64,000 bases of DNA. Origin: Streptomyces globisporus. GTDB lineage: Bacteria > Actinomycetota > Actinomycetes > Streptomycetales > Streptomycetaceae. The position numbers and the translations under genes were made by a program. Below, piece after piece: positions 61,235-64,000 of the stretch. The first letter of the stretch is position 1, and the number at the start of each line of letters is the position of its first letter. The stretch is from assembly GCF_003501885.1 (NCBI RefSeq), contig NZ_QWFA01000002.1, forward strand, positions 47,559 through 111,558, read 5' to 3'. The notes below the pieces were generated by a model that was not told the origin of the DNA, did no database searches, and was given only the letters and a program-made list of their open reading frames with translations.

Positions 61235-62325
61235 GCACGGGCACCACGCACCGCCTCTCCGACGCCGAACCCGCCGAGCGGTCGGCGGAGCTGCTGTGGA
61301 ACGCCGTCTCGGCCGGGGACGAGTGCGCGGCCGCCGACCTCCTCCTGCGCCTGCTCGACGAGGGAGCCGATCCGGAGAGCGTCCTGCTGGACGTGATCGC
61401 CCGTGTGCAGGGCCGTGTCGGTGAGGAATGGGCGGCCAACCGGATGAGCGTCGCCCAGGAGCACGCGGCGACCGCCATCAACGAACGGGCCGTCGCCGCC
61501 CTCAGCACGCACCCCGCCGCCCGCACCGCCACCACCCGGGGCCGGATCACCGTGGCCTGTGTGGACGGCGAGTGGCACGGGCTGCCCGCCCGCCTGCTGG
61601 CCGAGGTCCTCAAACTGCGCGGCTGGCGGGTCGACCACCTCGGCTCGCAGGTCCCGACCCCGCACCTGATCGGCCACCTGCACCGCACCCGGGCCGACGC
61701 GGTGGCCCTCTCCAGCTCGATCCCCACCCGGCTGCCCACCGCGCACGCGGCGATCACCGCCTGCCAGGCAATCGGCGTCCCCGTCCTCGTCGGCGGAGCC
61801 GCCTTCGGACCCGAAGGCCGGTACGCGAAGCCGCTGGGCGCCGACGCCTGGGCCCCCGACGCCCGCGCCGCCGCCGACCTCCTCGCGCGGGAGCCGCTGC
61901 CCCGGCCGGAGCCGGACCACCAGCAGCTCGACGACCTGCCCCACCTGGCCGACCAGGAGTACACCCTGGTCTCCCGCAGCAGCGCCTTCCTCGTGCGCGA
62001 GGTCTTCACAGCGCTGGAGGACGCCTTCCCCGCGATGCGCGCCTACGACGACGTGCAGCGCGAGCGCACCGCCGAGGACCTCGCGCACATCGTGGACCAC
62101 CTCGCCACCGCCCTCTACCTCGACGACGACGAACTCTTCACCCGGTTCATCGCATGGACCGCCCGGATCCTCGTCGCCCGGGGCGTACCCGCTTCGAGCC
62201 TGCCGCCGGCCCTGGAGCTGTTGGCCCGGGAGCTCAAGGACTTCTCCCGGGCCGTCCGCATCCTCGGAGCAGGAACCCGGGCTCTTGTCACCGACCGAAC
62301 AACCGCCGCCAGGATCACCGCATGA
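61231..62325 (+). CDS. B12-binding protein with CarH-like Wx9EH motif and RsbR-like C-terminus
   Basis: A 364-residue protein. Residues 20-95 are a helical B12-cap domain containing W67 and E77-H78, the Wx9EH motif of CarH/LitR photoreceptors. Residues 105-205 are a cobalamin-binding Rossmann domain with EWHGLP (H116 as the lower ligand, P replacing the usual G), LSSSIPT and VGGAAFG. The C-terminal 150 residues are all-helical (YDDVQRERTAEDLAHIVDHLATALYLDDD), like the globin-like sensor of RsbR. There is no DNA-binding domain. ATGA overlaps with the phosphatase and STAS genes make it part of the signalling operon. Confidence 0.82.
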   Translation: MSTGTTHRLSDAEPAERSAELLWNAVSAGDECAAADLLLRLLDEGADPESVLLDVIARVQGRVGEEWAANRMSVAQEHAATAINERAVAALSTHPAARTATTRGRITVACVDGEWHGLPARLLAEVLKLRGWRVDHLGSQVPTPHLIGHLHRTRADAVALSSSIPTRLPTAHAAITACQAIGVPVLVGGAAFGPEGRYAKPLGADAWAPDARAAADLLAREPLPRPEPDHQQLDDLPHLADQEYTLVSRSSAFLVREVFTALEDAFPAMRAYDDVQRERTAEDLAHIVDHLATALYLDDDELFTRFIAWTARILVARGVPASSLPPALELLARELKDFSRAVRILGAGTRALVTDRTTAARITA

Positions 62326-62732
62326 CCACGCACCCCCACCACCTCCAGCTGACCACGGTCGACGAGCAGAGCAGCGTCCGTATAGAGCTTCACGGAGACC
62401 TCGACTACGACAACGCCGACCTGTTGGTGCAGGAGGCCACCGCCCGGCTGGCCGCACGGCCCGCGCTGACCGATCTGCATCTGCGCTGCGCGGAGCTCGG
62501 CGCGGTCGACTCCATGGGCCTGTGCGCCCTGCTGATGATCGCCCGCCGCGCCACGGAGGCCGGAGTGCGGCTGCATCTGGACGACCGGCCCGCACGGCTG
62601 GAGCGGCTCCTGAGCCTCACCGGTACGCTGGGTCATCTGACGGCCCCCCCTCCGACCCGGCCCCCGGCGCCGTCGGCCACCGAGGAGAGTGCCGGGGCGG
62701 CGCGGCCCCCCGGGCCGAACAGCACCACCTGA
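62322..62732 (+). CDS. STAS-domain anti-sigma factor antagonist
   Basis: A 136-residue protein with one STAS domain: SVRIELHGDLDYDNADLLVQ and LRCAELGAVDSMGLCALLMIARRA. Ser in VDSMGL is the site phosphorylated by the anti-sigma kinase and dephosphorylated by the PP2C phosphatase. The last 30 residues are a Pro/Ala-rich tail. No anti-sigma kinase or sigma factor gene is in the window, so its partners lie elsewhere. Confidence 0.9.
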   Translation: MTTHPHHLQLTTVDEQSSVRIELHGDLDYDNADLLVQEATARLAARPALTDLHLRCAELGAVDSMGLCALLMIARRATEAGVRLHLDDRPARLERLLSLTGTLGHLTAPPPTRPPAPSATEESAGAARPPGPNSTT

Positions 62733-62780
62733 GTCACTGCCCGGCGCTCACCGGGGAGAAGCACCCACCGACGGGCAACC

Positions 62781-63287
62781 ATGACCGCATCAGAGGCCGC
62801 CACCCCCGGGATCGGGCAGGAGCCGACCAACGCCGCGAGTTCGATCGTCGAGCTCCTCGACGTGATGTGGGACCACGCCAGAAATGCGACCACGGGACTG
62901 AGTGCGCCCGGCTCCACGTCCCAGCTGCGGCTGATGTACGTCGTGGACGGCGAGGAGGCCGTGCGCATGCGCACCGTGTGCCAGCGCCTCGCCTCCGCGC
63001 CGCCGACCGTGACCCGCATGTGCGACCGCCTGCAGGCCATCGGTTTCCTCGAACGCCTGCCGTGTCCGGACAACGGCCGCGAGGTCGCGCTCCGGCTCAC
63101 AGCCGCCGGCAGGGAGCACCTGCAACGCATCCGCGCGCAGCGCGACACCATGCTCCACCGGGCCATAGAGGACATGGCCCCCGGCGAACGCGGCGCCCTC
63201 GCCCGGGGCCTCGCGGGACTCCGGACACAGCTCGACCTGGCGTACGGAGAGGAGCACCGCGCTCCTGGCAGCCACTCCGCGGCTTGA
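62781..63287 (+). CDS. MarR family transcriptional regulator
   Basis: A 168-residue winged-helix protein. SQLRLMYVVDGEEAVRMRTVCQRLASAPPTVTRMCDRLQAIGFLERLPCPDNGREVALRLTAAGREHL gives the recognition helix and wing (DNGRE). It starts 48 bp after the STAS gene and may belong to the same transcript, which suggests a role in controlling the stress module. Ligand unknown. Confidence 0.88.
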   Translation: MTASEAATPGIGQEPTNAASSIVELLDVMWDHARNATTGLSAPGSTSQLRLMYVVDGEEAVRMRTVCQRLASAPPTVTRMCDRLQAIGFLERLPCPDNGREVALRLTAAGREHLQRIRAQRDTMLHRAIEDMAPGERGALARGLAGLRTQLDLAYGEEHRAPGSHSAA

Positions 63288-63307
63288 AGCACGGGGCGAC
63301 CGTCCGG

Positions 63308-63325
63308 GGCGGGAGCTATCCCGCC
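63308..63325. terminator. short bidirectional hairpin overlapping a stop codon
   Basis: GGCGGGA (63308-63314) pairs with TCCCGCC (63319-63325) around GCTA. The TetR stop codon (TAG on the minus strand, 63316-63318) lies in the loop. It sits between converging MarR and TetR genes. Confidence 0.6.
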
Positions 63326-63960
63326 GGAGGCGTCCAGGGTCGGGCGTGCATCAGGTTCTCCAGGCCCGCCCAGGCGAAGTTCATCAGCGTCGCCGCGGCC
63401 TCCCGCGCCGAGACGTCCGGGGTGTCGTTGGCCCAGCCCGCCAGTGACTCCGCGGCCCCCACGAGGGCCTGGGCGAGGCCCGCCACATCGCGGTCCGCGA
63501 GGGCCGGGTCGCTGTGGGCCTCGCGGGCGGCGGCTCCGATCAGGCCCGTCACGAACGCGACGATCTCGTCCCGCATGGAGCCGACCTCGCTGACGAACGG
63601 CTCCCCGTGCGAGCGGGCCTGACGGTGCAGGACCGACCAGGCGTCCGGGTTCTCCGCGGTGTGGACGAAGAACGCCCGCAGCCCCGCCCACAGTTGGGCG
63701 TCGGCGGGCAGCTCCGGGTCCACCCCGGCCCGCACCGCCTCCAGCAGAGACTGCGCCTCACGGCGGATACAGGCGGAGAACAGGTCCTCCTTGGAGTTCA
63801 GGTACAGGTAGACCAACGGCTTGGAGACGCCCGCCAGCTCCGCGATCTCGTCCATCGAGGCGGCCCGGTAGCCGCGCTGCCCGAAGGTCCGCACGGCGGC
63901 GTCCATCATCTGCTGCTCGCGCACGGCGCGCGGCATCCGCTTGCTCTTCACAGCACCCAC
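63316..63960 (-). CDS. TetR family transcriptional regulator
   Basis: A 214-residue regulator. The HTH is FGQRGYRAASMDEIAELAGVSKPLVYLYLNSKEDLF; the rest is an all-helical ligand domain. GTG 63960 is preferred because GGGGAGGAAG lies eight bases upstream; an earlier GTG at 63984 would add eight residues. Proteins with this ligand domain often regulate lipid or efflux genes. Its operator is not visible, since its upstream region ends with the window. Confidence 0.88.
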   Translation of the reverse strand: MGAVKSKRMPRAVREQQMMDAAVRTFGQRGYRAASMDEIAELAGVSKPLVYLYLNSKEDLFSACIRREAQSLLEAVRAGVDPELPADAQLWAGLRAFFVHTAENPDAWSVLHRQARSHGEPFVSEVGSMRDEIVAFVTGLIGAAAREAHSDPALADRDVAGLAQALVGAAESLAGWANDTPDVSAREAAATLMNFAWAGLENLMHARPWTPPAG

Positions 63961-64000
63961 GTCCGGCTTCCTCCCCGCCCCCACTGCCCTGCTCCCCCTC

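Overview
The window is high-GC DNA with GTG and TTG starts, GA-rich ribosome binding sites, very tight operons and families (SpoIIE-type phosphatases, F420/luciferase-like oxidoreductases, DmdR-type iron box, binding-protein transporter without its own ATPase) that together indicate a Streptomyces or close relative. It is chromosomal: no integrase, insertion sequence, tRNA, rRNA or CRISPR array was seen.

Layout. 0-5.2 kb: housekeeping genes (partial TetR regulator, class B penicillin-binding protein, F420-type oxidoreductase, Tat-exported PHP-domain hydrolase, Sel1-like membrane protein). 5.3-9.0 kb: an iron-responsive pair, a penicillin-acylase/acetyltransferase fusion diverging from a siderophore-interacting reductase, with a perfect palindromic iron box at 8217-8237 between them. 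9.1-17.4 kb: an amino-acid permease, a translationally coupled D-aminoacylase/aldehyde dehydrogenase pair, and two luciferase-like oxidoreductases plus an SDR that share a 21-bp palindromic operator.

17.8-34.7 kb is a pectin utilisation island: secreted pectate lyases (two), pectin methylesterase, rhamnogalacturonan acetylesterase, a binding protein and two permeases, GH43, PmoA-like and Gfo/Idh/MocA proteins, then a GntR regulator with a KdgD-like dehydratase and an IlvD/Edd dehydratase, and a divergent uronate dehydrogenase. A 16-bp palindrome before the first pectate lyase recurs (14/16) before the transporter operon, suggesting one LacI-type regulator. 34.8-42.1 kb is mixed: VOC protein, a decayed aldo/keto reductase, kinase-like, alpha/beta hydrolase, secreted GH43, MOSC and M23 genes.

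43.5-52.2 kb is the most striking part: a compact class V lanthipeptide cluster. It encodes an LxmK-like kinase-fold protein, a HopA1/LxmY-like protein, a 47-residue precursor with one C-terminal cysteine, an F420-type reductase (LxmJ-like), a cysteine decarboxylase (LxmD-like), a second kinase-fold protein and a prolyl oligopeptidase. The likely product is a peptide with a C-terminal aminovinyl-cysteine ring and possibly D-amino acids. No exporter is encoded with it.

52.3-57.9 kb holds fatty-acid genes (acyl-CoA ligase and thiolase diverging from a long FabG-like reductase and a MaoC dehydratase) around a perfect 14-bp palindrome. 58-64 kb holds two SpoIIE-type phosphatases separated by a 78-bp tandem duplication. 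The second is fused by ATGA overlaps to a B12-binding protein with a CarH-like Wx9EH motif and a STAS antagonist, an arrangement that looks like a cobalamin- (perhaps light-) responsive partner-switching module. MarR and TetR genes close the window.
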